Positions 30,335-40,071 of a stretch of DNA of 64,000 nucleotides are shown one piece after another. Made by a program: the position numbers and the translations under genes. The notes below the pieces were generated by a model that had not been told where the DNA came from, made no database searches, and worked only from the letters and a program-made list of their open reading frames with translations. Every line of letters starts with the position of its first letter. Positions within the stretch are counted from its first letter, which is position 1. The DNA comes from Vibrio metoecus (GTDB lineage: Bacteria; Pseudomonadota; Gammaproteobacteria; Enterobacterales; Vibrionaceae), in assembly GCF_000696385.1 (NCBI RefSeq), contig NZ_JJMN01000046.1, positions 548,210-612,209 on the forward strand. Reading direction: 5' to 3'.

Positions 30335-30718
30335 ATGAAAAGAACACTGATTCTAACGGCGGCATTGCTCGCCACTCCGGTTTTTGCTGCAGGGCAAGAT
30401 CTTAAATCGATCATGCAAGACATGAAACTGGCGTTTAAACAAGCCGCAGAAGCCCAAACCGTCGAAGCAATGCAAGTTCCTGTGACCACACTGGAAAGCT
30501 TAGTTGAGCAAGCGAAACAGAGATCATACCCCGCAGAAAAGGAAGCGACTTATCAAGAAGGTTTCCACAAACTCGATGTGACACTGGGGCAAGTCGAAGC
30601 GCATTTACAAGCCGGTGAGCTTGAAGCCGCGAAAGCGAGCCTAAAAACCGTTGATGATCTGCGTGTTGAATACCATGGCAAGCGTAATCCCAGTATCTGG
30701 AAACGTCTGTTTGGCTAA
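30335..30718 (+). CDS. Cytochrome b562 family protein
   Basis: A 127-residue periplasmic protein with a signal peptide ending VFAA. The mature part is a four-helix bundle. Methionines in the first helix (SIMQDMKLAF) and a histidine in the last (VEYHGKR) match the Met/His haem ligands of soluble cytochrome b562. It starts at the ATG at 30335; the longer upstream frame runs into the previous gene. An imperfect hairpin follows at 30726-30763. Confidence 0.85.
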   Translation: MKRTLILTAALLATPVFAAGQDLKSIMQDMKLAFKQAAEAQTVEAMQVPVTTLESLVEQAKQRSYPAEKEATYQEGFHKLDVTLGQVEAHLQAGELEAAKASLKTVDDLRVEYHGKRNPSIWKRLFG

Positions 30719-30880
30719 TCTTCTCTCCCTTCCGGTTTGCGGTTTCACGTAAAACTGGAAGGGAAGAATAATGTTTGAGATGTAAGTAATCCTCAGTTTT
30801 TGTTAAAACTTGGGTGTAACACACTGTTGTGGTTATCACTAACGGTTATAGTAGTGAGCAATCCATTAAAGAGTGTTGTT

Positions 30881-31230
30881 ATGAACCCGCAACGTGCTTT
30901 TCACCGTTTGATGCTGAAACTCAGCCTGCTTAGCTGGCTGCTGGTTTCGCTCATGCCTGTGCTGAATGCGCACGGTAATGCGGCGGGTGTTTGGGCAACA
31001 CTCTGTACCATCAATGGGTTTTGAACTGGTTAAAAATTGAAGATGGCAAACCACAAACTCAGCACAGTAAACCGTGTCCGTTTGCCCATTTCTCCAACTT
31101 TCATCACACCGAACTTCCAACCACACGACTTCCAATTCGACAAACGACGGCGCAAGTAGATGGTTACACTTTTTTGGCTCTAAGTGTCCGTTTTGAAAGT
31201 GCTGTCCCGCGTGCTCCGCCTTTGGCTTAA
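30881..31230 (+). CDS. DUF2946-family small membrane protein (two frame breaks)
   Basis: As sequenced the frame closes after 47 codons, but taking one T from the run at 31019-31022 and one A from 31032-31036 gives a continuous protein of about 115 residues. It reads ATLCTINGFELVKIEDGK, then CPFAHF, and ends RAPPLA. This is the DUF2946 layout: an N-terminal membrane helix, VxLCT, CPFC-like motif and a final RAPP. DUF2946 genes accompany copper- and iron-related membrane genes. Here the next gene is a PepSY protein, which fits. Confidence 0.75.
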
Positions 31231-31342
31231 CTGAATTCACTCCCCAATAACAATAAATCTATTTAGTAAAGTCACACGCTCATATCCCATTTGGTTTCTC
31301 GACCGAAGGGATAATTTAGCGTTTAAAAAAGGAAGAAATACG

Positions 31343-32755
31343 TTGAGTACCGTTACTACACCTCAACCGACGGCGGCTGCACGTCGTAAAACCCTCTATT
31401 TTCTCACTTGGCGTTGGCATTTTTATGCAGGGCTGTTTGTGGTGCCTTTTATGTTGATGTTGGCGCTGACGGGCTTAATCATGTTGTTTGATGATGAAAT
31501 TGAACAAGCTCGCTACGCCGAGGTATTAAACGTTACACCACAAGCGCAGGTCATGCCTGTTTCTCAGCAGCTTGCGGCAGTACAAAAGGCGTATCCAGAA
31601 GCGCAAGTTACCCAGTTTATTCCCGCGCTTCAGCCGGATTTAGCCAACCGTTTTTCTGTACTGTTTAGCGATGGTTCAACCCAATTTGTCACGGTTAATC
31701 CGTATAGCGCTGTGGTTGTGGGCACTATTGATCGTAGCGAAAGCTGGTATGAATGGGCGAACAGCATTCACGGTACCTTATTGATTGGCGATTGGGGCGA
31801 CTATTTGATTGAAGTCGCGGCGAGCTTGGGGATGATTTTACTGGTGAGTGGTATCTATTTATGGTTGCCGCTGGATAATGCGCGTAAAGCGGGGTTTCTC
31901 AAAATCCGAGTGGGCAGTGGGGCGCGATTGTTCTGGCGTGATCTACACGCCAATTTAGGTGGCATGCTGTCCTTAGTTTTGCTGTTTTTCCTGATTTCCG
32001 GTCTTTCTTGGGCGGGTATTTGGGGCGGAAAATTGGTGCAGGCATGGAATACGTTCCCGACTTACTACACTTGGGGAGAAAAGCCACAATCAGTACTGAC
32101 GCATGCGGACTTAAACCACGGCTCAGAAAAAGAGATGCCTTGGAACTTAGAGCAAACGCCAGTACCGCAATCGCATCATCATGGGGGTGAGCATGAAATG
32201 GTTGCGGTTAATCCTCAATTCGGTATCGATCAAGTGTTCGCTCAGGCCAAGGCGCTCGGTTTTACGCAATACCGCGTTGCTTTTCCGCGCGGAGAAACGG
32301 GTGTGTATACCGTTTCTGCTAATACCATGGCAGGCGATATTGTCGATCCGCGAGATGATCGCACCGCGCATTTTGACCAATATTCTGGTGTGTTACTCAC
32401 CGAGGTTACTTGGCAAGATTATTCGCCATTTGCCAAAGCGATGGCGGCGGGGATTTCGCTGCATCAAGGCGATCTGAGTGTATGGAACAAAATAGCCAAC
32501 GTACTGTTTTGTCTCGCTTTCATTCTTATCTCTGTCACCGGTGTGGTGATGTGGTGGCTGCGCCGCCCAACTGGTCAAGCTCGGCTAGGTGTTCCGCCAC
32601 GTTTTGAACAAGATGGGATCTGGAAATCGGGCTTAGTCACGTTACTGGTGATTGGCGTAGCATTCCCACTGGCGGGAGCGACGATTGTGTTGGCTCTGCT
32701 GCTTGATGGGTTACTGGTGAGCCGTATCACTAAGTTGAAAATCGCTTTCAGTTAA
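31343..32755 (+). CDS. PepSY-associated membrane protein (PiuB-like)
   Basis: A 470-residue inner-membrane protein with four main membrane helices, the first after a WRWHFYAGLFVVPFM motif typical of PepSY_TM proteins. Two PepSY-like periplasmic segments are present, and the histidines WRWHFYAG, SIHG, RDLHANLGG and a central HHHGGEHE are suited to metal or haem contact. The family is linked to iron uptake and ferric-siderophore reduction. The start is a TTG at 31343 with GGAAG upstream. Probably in one transcript with the DUF2946 gene. Confidence 0.82.
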   Translation: MSTVTTPQPTAAARRKTLYFLTWRWHFYAGLFVVPFMLMLALTGLIMLFDDEIEQARYAEVLNVTPQAQVMPVSQQLAAVQKAYPEAQVTQFIPALQPDLANRFSVLFSDGSTQFVTVNPYSAVVVGTIDRSESWYEWANSIHGTLLIGDWGDYLIEVAASLGMILLVSGIYLWLPLDNARKAGFLKIRVGSGARLFWRDLHANLGGMLSLVLLFFLISGLSWAGIWGGKLVQAWNTFPTYYTWGEKPQSVLTHADLNHGSEKEMPWNLEQTPVPQSHHHGGEHEMVAVNPQFGIDQVFAQAKALGFTQYRVAFPRGETGVYTVSANTMAGDIVDPRDDRTAHFDQYSGVLLTEVTWQDYSPFAKAMAAGISLHQGDLSVWNKIANVLFCLAFILISVTGVVMWWLRRPTGQARLGVPPRFEQDGIWKSGLVTLLVIGVAFPLAGATIVLALLLDGLLVSRITKLKIAFS

Positions 32756-32778
32756 GCGCAAAAGTAGGAAAGTAAATA

Positions 32779-32805
32779 GAGGCCAGATTTTATCTGGCCT
32801 TTTTA
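32779..32805. terminator. Terminator between convergent genes
   Basis: Stem AGGCCAGA / TCTGGCCT with a five-base loop (TTTTA), followed by five T on the plus strand. Confidence 0.85.
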
Positions 32806-32832
32806 GTTCACATGAGTACGAGGCAATCTTGT

Positions 32833-33216
32833 TTAAGCCTGATACAACTCAAGTGGCAACCCATCCGGATCGGCAAAAAAGGTGTAGGCTTTGCCTGTGT
32901 ATTCATCAATGCGGATCGGCTCCACACTCACGCCTTGTTGCTCTAACTGAGCTTTTATTTCAGCCACATCATCCACCACAAACGCCAAATGGCGCAGCCC
33001 TTGCGCTTCAGGAAAGCTTGGCCGCTCAGGTGCGTTAGGAAAAGAGAACAACTCAATTTGCGAGCCATCAGGCAGAGCTAAATCTAGCTTGTAAGAATCT
33101 CGTGCTGCGCGGTAGTTTTCGGCCAATACGCGCAAGCCTAAAATTTCTGTATAAAACGCTTTTGAGCGTGGGTAATCCGCGCAGATGATCGCAGCATGAT
33201 GAATGCGTTTTAGCAT
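32833..33216 (-). CDS. gloA2: VOC-family glyoxalase I-like metalloprotein (YaeR type)
   Basis: A 127-residue single-domain vicinal oxygen chelate protein. Metal-binding positions expected for the fold are visible: IHHAAI near the start, LRHLAFVVDD in the middle and LPLELYQA at the end. It matches the YaeR group, whose substrate is not settled. It starts nine bases after the end of a LysR regulator gene on the same strand, so the two are probably co-transcribed. Confidence 0.88.
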   Translation of the reverse strand: MLKRIHHAAIICADYPRSKAFYTEILGLRVLAENYRAARDSYKLDLALPDGSQIELFSFPNAPERPSFPEAQGLRHLAFVVDDVAEIKAQLEQQGVSVEPIRIDEYTGKAYTFFADPDGLPLELYQA

Positions 33217-33224
33217 ATGGACTC

Positions 33225-34148
33225 CTAACCATTGAGCTTGGGACTGAGGTGTTCGAGCACAAAATCAATAAACACTCGCAAGCGAGCAGGCATGTATTTG
33301 GTTTGCGCGTACTGCATAGCAATCGCGCCGTGATAATTACTCTTAATATTCCACTCTTGCAGCACTTGCTCCACCTTGCCCGCAGCCAGCGCATCTTGCA
33401 CCACAAAATCATGGAAAATGCCGATACCAAGATGATTTTTCACCCCAGTTAAACGCAGTTGTGATTGGTTCACCGCATAACGGCCACTCACCGCTACTGT
33501 GTGTGTTTCTCGGCCTTTGGCAAAAGTCCAGATATGATCTTTATCGGTTTCCGCGAGGTAGAGGCAATCATGCTCGGCTAAATCGGTGGGGTGAATCGGC
33601 GTGCCACGCTGCACCAAATATTCAGGGCTGGCACACAGCACTAAATTGGTTTTGCACAGCTCACGCAGCACTAAGTTTTCATCTGGCTTATCCGTCAAGC
33701 GAAAGGCGACATCAATATTGTGTTTGAACAGATCAATGTCACCATCGGCGGCGCGCAGCTTGAGCTGAATGTGCGGATATTGGGCGAGAAATGGCACCAC
33801 AAACGGCTGCAATACGGAATTTAAAAACGCCTCTGGCGCAGCAACAGTCAGTGCGCCAGCGGGTTCGGCATGTTCCGAACTGGAGATTTCGATCGCTTGC
33901 TGCGCCGCATTGACCATCAATAAGCTTTGGTCATACACCTTTTGGCCTGCTTGGGTGATGATGAGTTTGCGCGTCGTGCGTTCAAATAGTTTGACTGACA
34001 AGGCTTGCTCAAGGCGAGTAATCAGTTTACTGAGCGCAGAAGGTGTTACGCCAAGTTTGCTGGCCGCAGCGGTAAAACTGCCTTCATTGACCACTACAAT
34101 AAAAGTGGCGAGGTCGGGCAGTAGGGCAATCAATTTTGGAAGTAACAT
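33225..34148 (-). CDS. LysR family transcriptional regulator
   Basis: About 307 residues. The N-terminal winged HTH is clear (FTAAASKLGVTPSALSKLITRLE) and the C-terminal half is a periplasmic-binding-protein-like effector domain. I use the ATG at 34148 (MLLPKLIALL), which gives the usual distance to the HTH; a TTG at 34169 is possible. It lies between the YaeR-type gene and metY-like gene, all on the minus strand. Effector and targets unknown. Confidence 0.88.
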   Translation of the reverse strand: MLLPKLIALLPDLATFIVVVNEGSFTAAASKLGVTPSALSKLITRLEQALSVKLFERTTRKLIITQAGQKVYDQSLLMVNAAQQAIEISSSEHAEPAGALTVAAPEAFLNSVLQPFVVPFLAQYPHIQLKLRAADGDIDLFKHNIDVAFRLTDKPDENLVLRELCKTNLVLCASPEYLVQRGTPIHPTDLAEHDCLYLAETDKDHIWTFAKGRETHTVAVSGRYAVNQSQLRLTGVKNHLGIGIFHDFVVQDALAAGKVEQVLQEWNIKSNYHGAIAMQYAQTKYMPARLRVFIDFVLEHLSPKLNG

Positions 34149-34294
34149 AAGTGTCGATGAGTCGGGCAACCAGTGGCGTCACTGTCGCAGAATCATCGGG
34201 TAAATGCAATTTGGTGAAACTAAAGTGAGGGGCTGTCGGGCAAGAACAGTATCCCGCCTAGATCTAGATGTAGACGGGACAAGGTACGCATCGC

Positions 34295-35563
34295 TTAAGC
34301 GTTCAATGCTTGTTCTAAGTCAGCCAGAATGTCATCGATGTGTTCAATGCCGACAGAAAGGCGGATCATCTCCGGTTTCACGCCCGCTTTGAATTGCTCT
34401 TCTTCACTCATTTGGCGGTGAGTAGTGGACGCAGGGTGGCAAGCGAGTGATTTTGCATCCCCGATATTGACCAAGCGTTTGAAGATTTGCAGCGCATCGT
34501 AAAAACGCACGCCTGCTTCATAACCGTCTTTCAAACCAAAGGACAAAATCGCCGAAGGTTTACCGCCCATGTATTTTTGCGCCAGCGCGTAATACGGCGA
34601 GTCTTCCAATCCGGCATAGCTGACCCAACTGACTTTCGGATGCTGCTTGAGGTACTGCGCGACTTTCAGCGCGTTTTCGGTGTGGCGTTCCATACGCAGT
34701 GGCAGAGTTTCCAAACCTTGTAGGATCATGAAAGCGTTCATGGGTGAGAGGGCAGAGCCAGTATTGCGCAGCGGCACCGTACGCGCGCGGCCAATAAAGG
34801 CAGCATCGCCAAAGGCTTCGGTGTACACCACGCCGTGATAAGACGGTTCTGGTTGATTAAATACGGGGAAGCGGTCTTTGTGTTGCGCCCACGGGAACTT
34901 ACCTGAATCGACAATCACGCCGCCCAACGTGGTGCCGTGTCCGCCACAATATTTGGTCAGCGAGTGGACGACGATGTCCGCACCAAAGTGAATGGGTTTG
35001 CACAATGCAGGGCTGGCGACCGTGTTATCGACCATCACGGGCACACCTTTGGCGTGAGCTAAATCCGCGAGGCGTTGTAAATCAATAATGTTGCCTGCTG
35101 GGTTGCCAATGCTTTCGCAGTATACCGCTTTGGTCTTGTCATCGATAAGCTCAATCAAACTCTCTGGCCGATCATCCTTGGCGAAGCGCACTTCAATCCC
35201 TTGGCTTGGCAACATATGCGCAAATAGGGTGTAGGTGCCGCCATACAGTTGCGGTGTGGAAACAATGTTATCGCCCGCTTGCGCCAACGTCAGAATCGCG
35301 TAGTTGATAGCGGCGCTGCCCGCACTCACTACCAACGCGCCAATTCCGCCTTCGAGTGCGGCCATGCGCTTTTCCAACACATCGTTGGTCGGGTTCATGA
35401 TCCGCGTATAAATGTTGCCCGGCACCGCCAAGTTGAATAGGTCTGCGCCGTGTTGTGCGTTATCAAATTCGTAAGCGACCGTTTGGTAAATCGGAGTTGC
35501 CACCGATTTGGTGGTCGGGTCGGTGGTATAACCAAAATGGATAGCAAGAGTTTCGTCTTTCAT
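34295..35563 (-). CDS. O-acetylhomoserine aminocarboxypropyltransferase (sulfhydrylase)
   Basis: A 422-residue PLP-dependent Cys/Met metabolism enzyme of the MetY type, forming homocysteine or cysteine from the O-acetyl amino acid and sulfide. The PLP lysine is in SLTKYCGGHGTTLGG, and PIYQTVAYEF and SAGSAAINYAILTL are family stretches. The start is the ATG at 35563 with AAAGGACAG upstream; the earlier in-frame codons lack a ribosome site. Divergent from kbl. I did not find a convincing SAM riboswitch upstream. Confidence 0.92.
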   Translation of the reverse strand: MKDETLAIHFGYTTDPTTKSVATPIYQTVAYEFDNAQHGADLFNLAVPGNIYTRIMNPTNDVLEKRMAALEGGIGALVVSAGSAAINYAILTLAQAGDNIVSTPQLYGGTYTLFAHMLPSQGIEVRFAKDDRPESLIELIDDKTKAVYCESIGNPAGNIIDLQRLADLAHAKGVPVMVDNTVASPALCKPIHFGADIVVHSLTKYCGGHGTTLGGVIVDSGKFPWAQHKDRFPVFNQPEPSYHGVVYTEAFGDAAFIGRARTVPLRNTGSALSPMNAFMILQGLETLPLRMERHTENALKVAQYLKQHPKVSWVSYAGLEDSPYYALAQKYMGGKPSAILSFGLKDGYEAGVRFYDALQIFKRLVNIGDAKSLACHPASTTHRQMSEEEQFKAGVKPEMIRLSVGIEHIDDILADLEQALNA

Positions 35564-35873
35564 CGTCTGTCCTTTGACTGGATTGTTAATAAGCCATCTT
35601 TGAAGTTTCATGCTCATAAATCAAGCGTTCGCGATTCAACACGAGATGCATGACACAACGAATCCTCAATAGGATTGGTTAGAAAAGTGTATCTGTGCCT
35701 GAGATTCACGAATGCTTTTCCGTTACCGCAGATAATCGCTTGCGTGACCTTGGATTACACTAAGGGAAAGGTTTTTACAGTGTAAATATACCCTTGCGAC
35801 TTGAAGCATTGTCGCTAAGTGTCTTAGGTATAGACCCTGTTACCCACAAAACAAAAACAAGAAGGAACACGCA
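35564..35873. other. Intergenic region between metY-like gene and kbl
   Basis: No gene. It has two perfect small inverted repeats: AATCCT/AGGATT (35661-35676) and TTACACT/AGTGTAA (35755-35785, 17-base loop). The second lies about 90 bases before kbl and could be an operator or a leader hairpin. Role not known. Confidence 0.45.
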
Positions 35874-37067
35874 ATGTCTTCTGCTTTTTATCAGCAACTC
35901 CGTACTCAGCTTGAGGAAGTGAAAGCTGAGGGGCTTTATAAATCCGAACGTGTGATCACCTCGCAGCAACAAGCGGCGGTCGAGATTTCTACGGGTGAAG
36001 AAGTTCTGAACTTCTGTGCCAACAACTACCTTGGCTTAGCCAATCACCCTGCGCTGATTGAAGCGGCGAAACAGGGGATGGACAGCCACGGCTTTGGTAT
36101 GGCTTCGGTGCGTTTCATCTGTGGTACGCAAGATATCCATAAACAGCTGGAACAGAAGCTCTCTCAATTCTTAGGTAAAGAAGACACCATTCTTTACACC
36201 TCATGCTTTGATGCTAACGCAGGTCTGTTTGAAACCCTGCTTGATAAAGAAGATGCGATCATTTCTGATGCGCTAAACCACGCTTCAATCATTGATGGTG
36301 TGCGCCTGTGTAAAGCGATGCGTTTCCGTTACTCAAACAACAACATGGCTGAGTTGGAAGAACAACTTCTCGCGGCAGATGCGGCTGGTGCTCGCCACAA
36401 ACTGATCGTCACTGATGGCGTGTTCTCAATGGACGGCGTCGTCGCTAACTTGCCTGCCATCTGTGACTTGGCGGATAAATACAACGCCTTAGTGATGGTG
36501 GATGATTCTCACGCGGTCGGCTTCATGGGCGCGAATGGTCGCGGTACACATGAATACCACGATGTGATTGACCGCATCGACATCATCACCGGTACGCTGG
36601 GCAAAGCCATGGGCGGCGCATCCGGCGGTTATACCTCTGGTAAGAAAGAAGTGATTGATTGGCTGCGTCAACGTTCACGTCCATATCTGTTTTCTAACTC
36701 GGTTGCACCTTCGATTGTTGCGGCATCTCTGCGCGTGTTGGATTTACTGCAAGAGAGTGGCGATCTGCGTGAGCGCCTATGGGAAAACGCAGCGCACTTC
36801 CGTACTCGTATGGAAGCGGCGGGTTTCACCATGGGCGGCGCTGATCACGCCATCATTCCAATCATGCTAGGCGATGCCAAAGTAGCTGCAGAATTTGCAG
36901 AACGCGCACTGGCCAAAGGCATTTACGTTATTGGTTTCTCATTCCCGGTTGTACCAAAGGGACAAGCGCGCATTCGTACGCAAATGTCAGCCGCACACAG
37001 CCGTGAACAACTGGACAAAGCCATCGACGCCTTCATTGAAGTCGGTCGTGATATGGGACTCATTTAA
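35874..37067 (+). CDS. kbl: 2-amino-3-ketobutyrate CoA ligase (glycine C-acetyltransferase)
   Basis: A 397-residue PLP enzyme that splits 2-amino-3-ketobutyrate with CoA into glycine and acetyl-CoA, the second step of threonine breakdown. It shows [14 protein letters not shown], the PLP region [11 protein letters not shown] and the lysine site [16 protein letters not shown] good ribosome site (AAGAAGGA) precedes the ATG. tdh follows two bases after the stop. Confidence 0.97.
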   Translation: MSSAFYQQLRTQLEEVKAEGLYKSERVITSQQQAAVEISTGEEVLNFCANNYLGLANHPALIEAAKQGMDSHGFGMASVRFICGTQDIHKQLEQKLSQFLGKEDTILYTSCFDANAGLFETLLDKEDAIISDALNHASIIDGVRLCKAMRFRYSNNNMAELEEQLLAADAAGARHKLIVTDGVFSMDGVVANLPAICDLADKYNALVMVDDSHAVGFMGANGRGTHEYHDVIDRIDIITGTLGKAMGGASGGYTSGKKEVIDWLRQRSRPYLFSNSVAPSIVAASLRVLDLLQESGDLRERLWENAAHFRTRMEAAGFTMGGADHAIIPIMLGDAKVAAEFAERALAKGIYVIGFSFPVVPKGQARIRTQMSAAHSREQLDKAIDAFIEVGRDMGLI

Positions 37068-37069
37068 TT

Positions 37070-38101
37070 ATGAAAATCAAAGCACTTTCAAAACTGAAAC
37101 CAGAGCAGGGCATCTGGATGAACGAAGTGGACATGCCGGAGCTTGGCCACAACGACCTGCTGATCAAAATTAAGAAAACCGCCATTTGTGGTACTGACGT
37201 ACACATTTATAACTGGGATGAGTGGTCACAAAAAACCATTCCAGTGCCTATGGTAGTCGGTCATGAATATGTGGGTGAAGTGGTAGGGATTGGCCAAGAA
37301 GTGCGTGGTTTCCAACTGGGTGATCGCGTTTCTGGTGAAGGCCACATCACTTGTGGTCACTGCCGTAACTGCCGTGGCGGCCGCACGCACCTATGCCGCA
37401 ACACCATTGGTGTGGGCGTAAACCGCACCGGTTGTTTCTCTGAATACTTGGTGATCCCAGCGTTTAACGCATTCAAAATTCCTGAAGGGATTTCCGATGA
37501 TTTGGCGTCTATTTTCGACCCGTTTGGCAACGCTGTACACACTGCGCTTTCTTTCGACTTAGTGGGTGAAGATGTGCTGATCACCGGTGCTGGCCCCATC
37601 GGCATTATGGCCGCTGCGGTTGCAAAACACGTAGGTGCGCGCCATGTGGTGATCACCGATGTGAACGAATACCGCCTCGATTTGGCCCGTAAAATGGGTG
37701 TGACTCGCGCAGTAAACGTCGCTGAGCAAAACCTAGAAGAGGTGATGAAAGAACTCGGCATGACCGAAGGTTTTGATGTGGGCCTAGAGATGTCTGGCGT
37801 ACCAAGTGCGTTTAGCGCTATGCTCAAAACCATGAACCACGGTGGCCGCATCGCTCTGTTAGGTATTCCACCGTCATCGATGGCGATTGATTGGAACCAA
37901 GTGATCTTCAAAGGTCTGGTGATCAAAGGCATCTACGGCCGCGAGATGTTTGAAACTTGGTATAAGATGGCGAGCCTGATCCAATCGGGTCTTGATATCA
38001 GCCCAATCATCACTCACCACTTCAAAGTGGATGACTTCCAAAAAGGCTTCGACATCATGCGCAGCGGGGCTTCCGGCAAAGTTATCCTCGATTGGCAGTA
38101 A
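37070..38101 (+). CDS. tdh: L-threonine 3-dehydrogenase
   Basis: A 343-residue zinc-dependent, NAD-linked dehydrogenase that oxidises threonine to 2-amino-3-ketobutyrate for Kbl. Catalytic zinc ligands are in [15 protein letters not shown] and GHEYVGEV; the structural zinc cluster is [15 protein letters not shown]; and the NAD site is [14 protein letters not shown]. Operon with kbl, ended by a strong terminator. Confidence 0.97.
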   Translation: MKIKALSKLKPEQGIWMNEVDMPELGHNDLLIKIKKTAICGTDVHIYNWDEWSQKTIPVPMVVGHEYVGEVVGIGQEVRGFQLGDRVSGEGHITCGHCRNCRGGRTHLCRNTIGVGVNRTGCFSEYLVIPAFNAFKIPEGISDDLASIFDPFGNAVHTALSFDLVGEDVLITGAGPIGIMAAAVAKHVGARHVVITDVNEYRLDLARKMGVTRAVNVAEQNLEEVMKELGMTEGFDVGLEMSGVPSAFSAMLKTMNHGGRIALLGIPPSSMAIDWNQVIFKGLVIKGIYGREMFETWYKMASLIQSGLDISPIITHHFKVDDFQKGFDIMRSGASGKVILDWQ

Positions 38102-38118
38102 CCGAAAATCTCTCCACA

Positions 38119-38147
38119 GAGCGCTCCGAAAGGGGCGCTTTGTTTTT
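38119..38147 (+). terminator. Rho-independent terminator after tdh
   Basis: Stem AGCGCTCC / GGGGCGCT with a GAAA tetraloop, followed by TTGTTTTTG. It marks the end of the conserved block before the accessory island. Confidence 0.88.
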
Positions 38148-38155
38148 GACTAACA

Positions 38156-38171
38156 CTGTTTTTATAAACAG
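38156..38171. promoter_or_regulatory. LexA (SOS) box without an obvious target gene
   Basis: CTGTTTTTATAAACAG is a perfect match to the CTGT-N8-ACAG core, with an AT-rich centre as in strong LexA sites. It lies nine bases past the tdh terminator. The nearest downstream gene on the plus strand starts 440 bases away; on the minus strand there is only the tdh terminator. It could be the remains of a promoter lost by rearrangement at the island edge. Confidence 0.6.
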
Positions 38172-38199
38172 TAAAGTGGAAAATAAAACCGTATTCAAC

Positions 38200-38270
38200 C
38201 TTTCAAAAAGCCCCAATTTAGCCCCAAACACTTTCAAAAATTCCACTGCTAGTCGCTAGTTTAGCCCCAA
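38200..38270 (+). repeat. Short direct repeats at the left edge of the island
   Basis: TTTAGCCCCAA occurs twice (38217-38227, 38260-38270), with a third partial copy AGCCCCAA at 38209-38216. CTTTCAAAAA also occurs twice (near 38200 and 38231). Such clusters are typical of integrase arm sites or attachment regions next to integrated elements. The next 340 bases up to 38610 are AT-rich and hold no gene I can support. Confidence 0.45.
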
Positions 38271-38610
38271 GATTTCGAATCAAAGTTGAGGTGTCTTTTC
38301 TTCAAAAGGCTAATGGTTGGCGTTTTTTTTGCTCAAAATCGTTTTTGGACAATTTCGAGTTAGAGTTGGAGACCGAAATCGCAAACTACAGATAAGCGGA
38401 GCTTGGGCAAACAAAGTTGAGAAAGCTAGTTTAACTGACGCGTGTATCCAGTCAGAGGTTGGTCAACTAAGCCTTTACGTCAAAACTATGAGAATTCTTA
38501 ATAAACCAAAACACTTATGATTTTTGATGATAATGGCTTGTTTGCATAAATCATTCGATAGTTTATGATTCGTTTCTTAACCATTTGAATATAAAGAGCA
38601 AAGAAAGCTA

Positions 38611-40027
38611 ATGGGCATAAGCAGAAGCTGTAACATCATAATTGAACCATGCCAAGCGGGTTATGAAGCCAAGGTTAGTTTTGACGCATTTTCTACAGTT
38701 AAAGAAGAGTATAGTCGCACCATAACAAGAGCAACTAGGGATGAACTAGAACTCGCAATCGATGATCTAAAAAAGAGCTTCCCTGATCATTATATGTCGG
38801 TCAATAAAGTTTCAAGTTTTCCGATGAAGAGTTCCTCTTTGATCCACCTGTTGCTGGCGTTCATAGGTGTCACTATTTTGTTTTGTATAGCAGTTTTTGG
38901 ATACACGACATTTTCCGACCAATCACAGACCATTGATAATGGCCCATGGAATGAAGTTGCTGCTTTTTTCAATAATGTCGGTGCGCCAATTGTGGCGCTG
39001 ATGTCATACCTTGCTCTTCTTTACACGCTGCATCAACAAAACAAATCACATGCACTTTCATTGGAAGAGTTGGCATTAACTCGGAAAGAGCTTTCAGATT
39101 CGACATTAGCTCAGAAAACGCAGGCAGATACACTCAAATTGCAACTCGAAGAAGCACAAGCGACAGCAAAGCGAGAGCGATTTGATAGCACATTTTACTC
39201 GTTGCTTGAGCAGCATAACTCGGCACTCGATATGCTTAGTACCGAAGACATCACAAAAGGCAATCGGTCACTTAAAGAAGAGTTTGAAGAACTACATAGC
39301 AATGCTCTCTATTGTAGATATTTCCGATTGCTTTATCAGGTATTGAAGTTTATTGCAGTAGAGCATAGCTCTGAAGATTCGTTAAATCAGTCGATATTCA
39401 GATCAAGTGTGAAAAAACGAAGAGAAGTTCTATTCAAATATCGTTCGCTCAATGCTACCAGACCATGTTCTATATTGGCTTGCTGTAAATTGCTATTGCC
39501 CATTGGGTGAGTCAGATCCATACATACTGTATAAAAAACTGATCATACGATATAAGTTCCTTGAACATCTAACTCTTGCAGATGGTGACTTAAATCAAAT
39601 TTATTGTTGGCCAAACTATGGGAAAAATTGCTTAGTTCTTATGGCTTATCGACAAGATGACTTTGGAGAAAACTTGCATCTAAGAAGCATCCATAAGGGC
39701 TTAATGAAGTTGGAAAATATTTTACAGCCGGCATTCATGCCTGAAATAAGACCTACCGTGAGTGGGGAACAGTGGGAAGACGTTCCAAATCGGAATCGTA
39801 TAACATTTGAAGTCGAGCCAAGCATGCAAGAAAAACACGATGCTTATACGTTGCACCTTTGGAAAACCAATTTAAATCATCTCGTAAAAAGTTCAGCGTA
39901 CGAAGAACGCGACGTTTATATGCGGCAGGTTGTTAACACTCTAAGTATTGCTGATAGCTGCGAAATAGAGGGAGTTAAGAGCTGTAGCGATGTGGTCAAT
40001 GATAAATTGATCGAAAGCGTCGAATAA
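38611..40027 (+). CDS. putAbiC-like abortive-infection membrane protein (frameshifted)
   Basis: Two open frames make one protein of about 470 residues. Order: a polar N-terminal extension of about 70 residues, two membrane helices (LIHLLLAFIGVTILFCIAVF and PIVALMSYLALLYTL), a coiled coil (LALTRKELSDSTLAQ...), then the FDSTFYSLLEQHN motif, YCRYFRLLYQVLKFI, and in the second frame IVRSMLPDHVLYWLAVNCY and YKKLIIRYKFLEHL. This is the pattern of the putative phage abortive infection family (PF16872, putAbiC). The frame slips by +1 near 39440. It is AT-rich against its neighbours, consistent with transfer. Probably a phage-defence gene, either broken or carrying a sequencing error. Confidence 0.72.
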
Positions 40028-40071
40028 TCCATAAAACTACCTGAGAATTTCACTGACGTAATTTATTCTGA

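Noticed and set aside
34258..34275. AGATCTAGATGTAGACGG as a MetJ operator
   Set aside because: Only loosely like two MetJ boxes, and it lies downstream of the metY-like gene rather than in its promoter.
35564..35873. SAM riboswitch before the metY-like gene
   Set aside because: I could not find the conserved core or a terminator hairpin in the leader.
38317..38520. Open frame of 67 codons at the left of the island
   Set aside because: AT-rich gap, no ribosome site and no family likeness.
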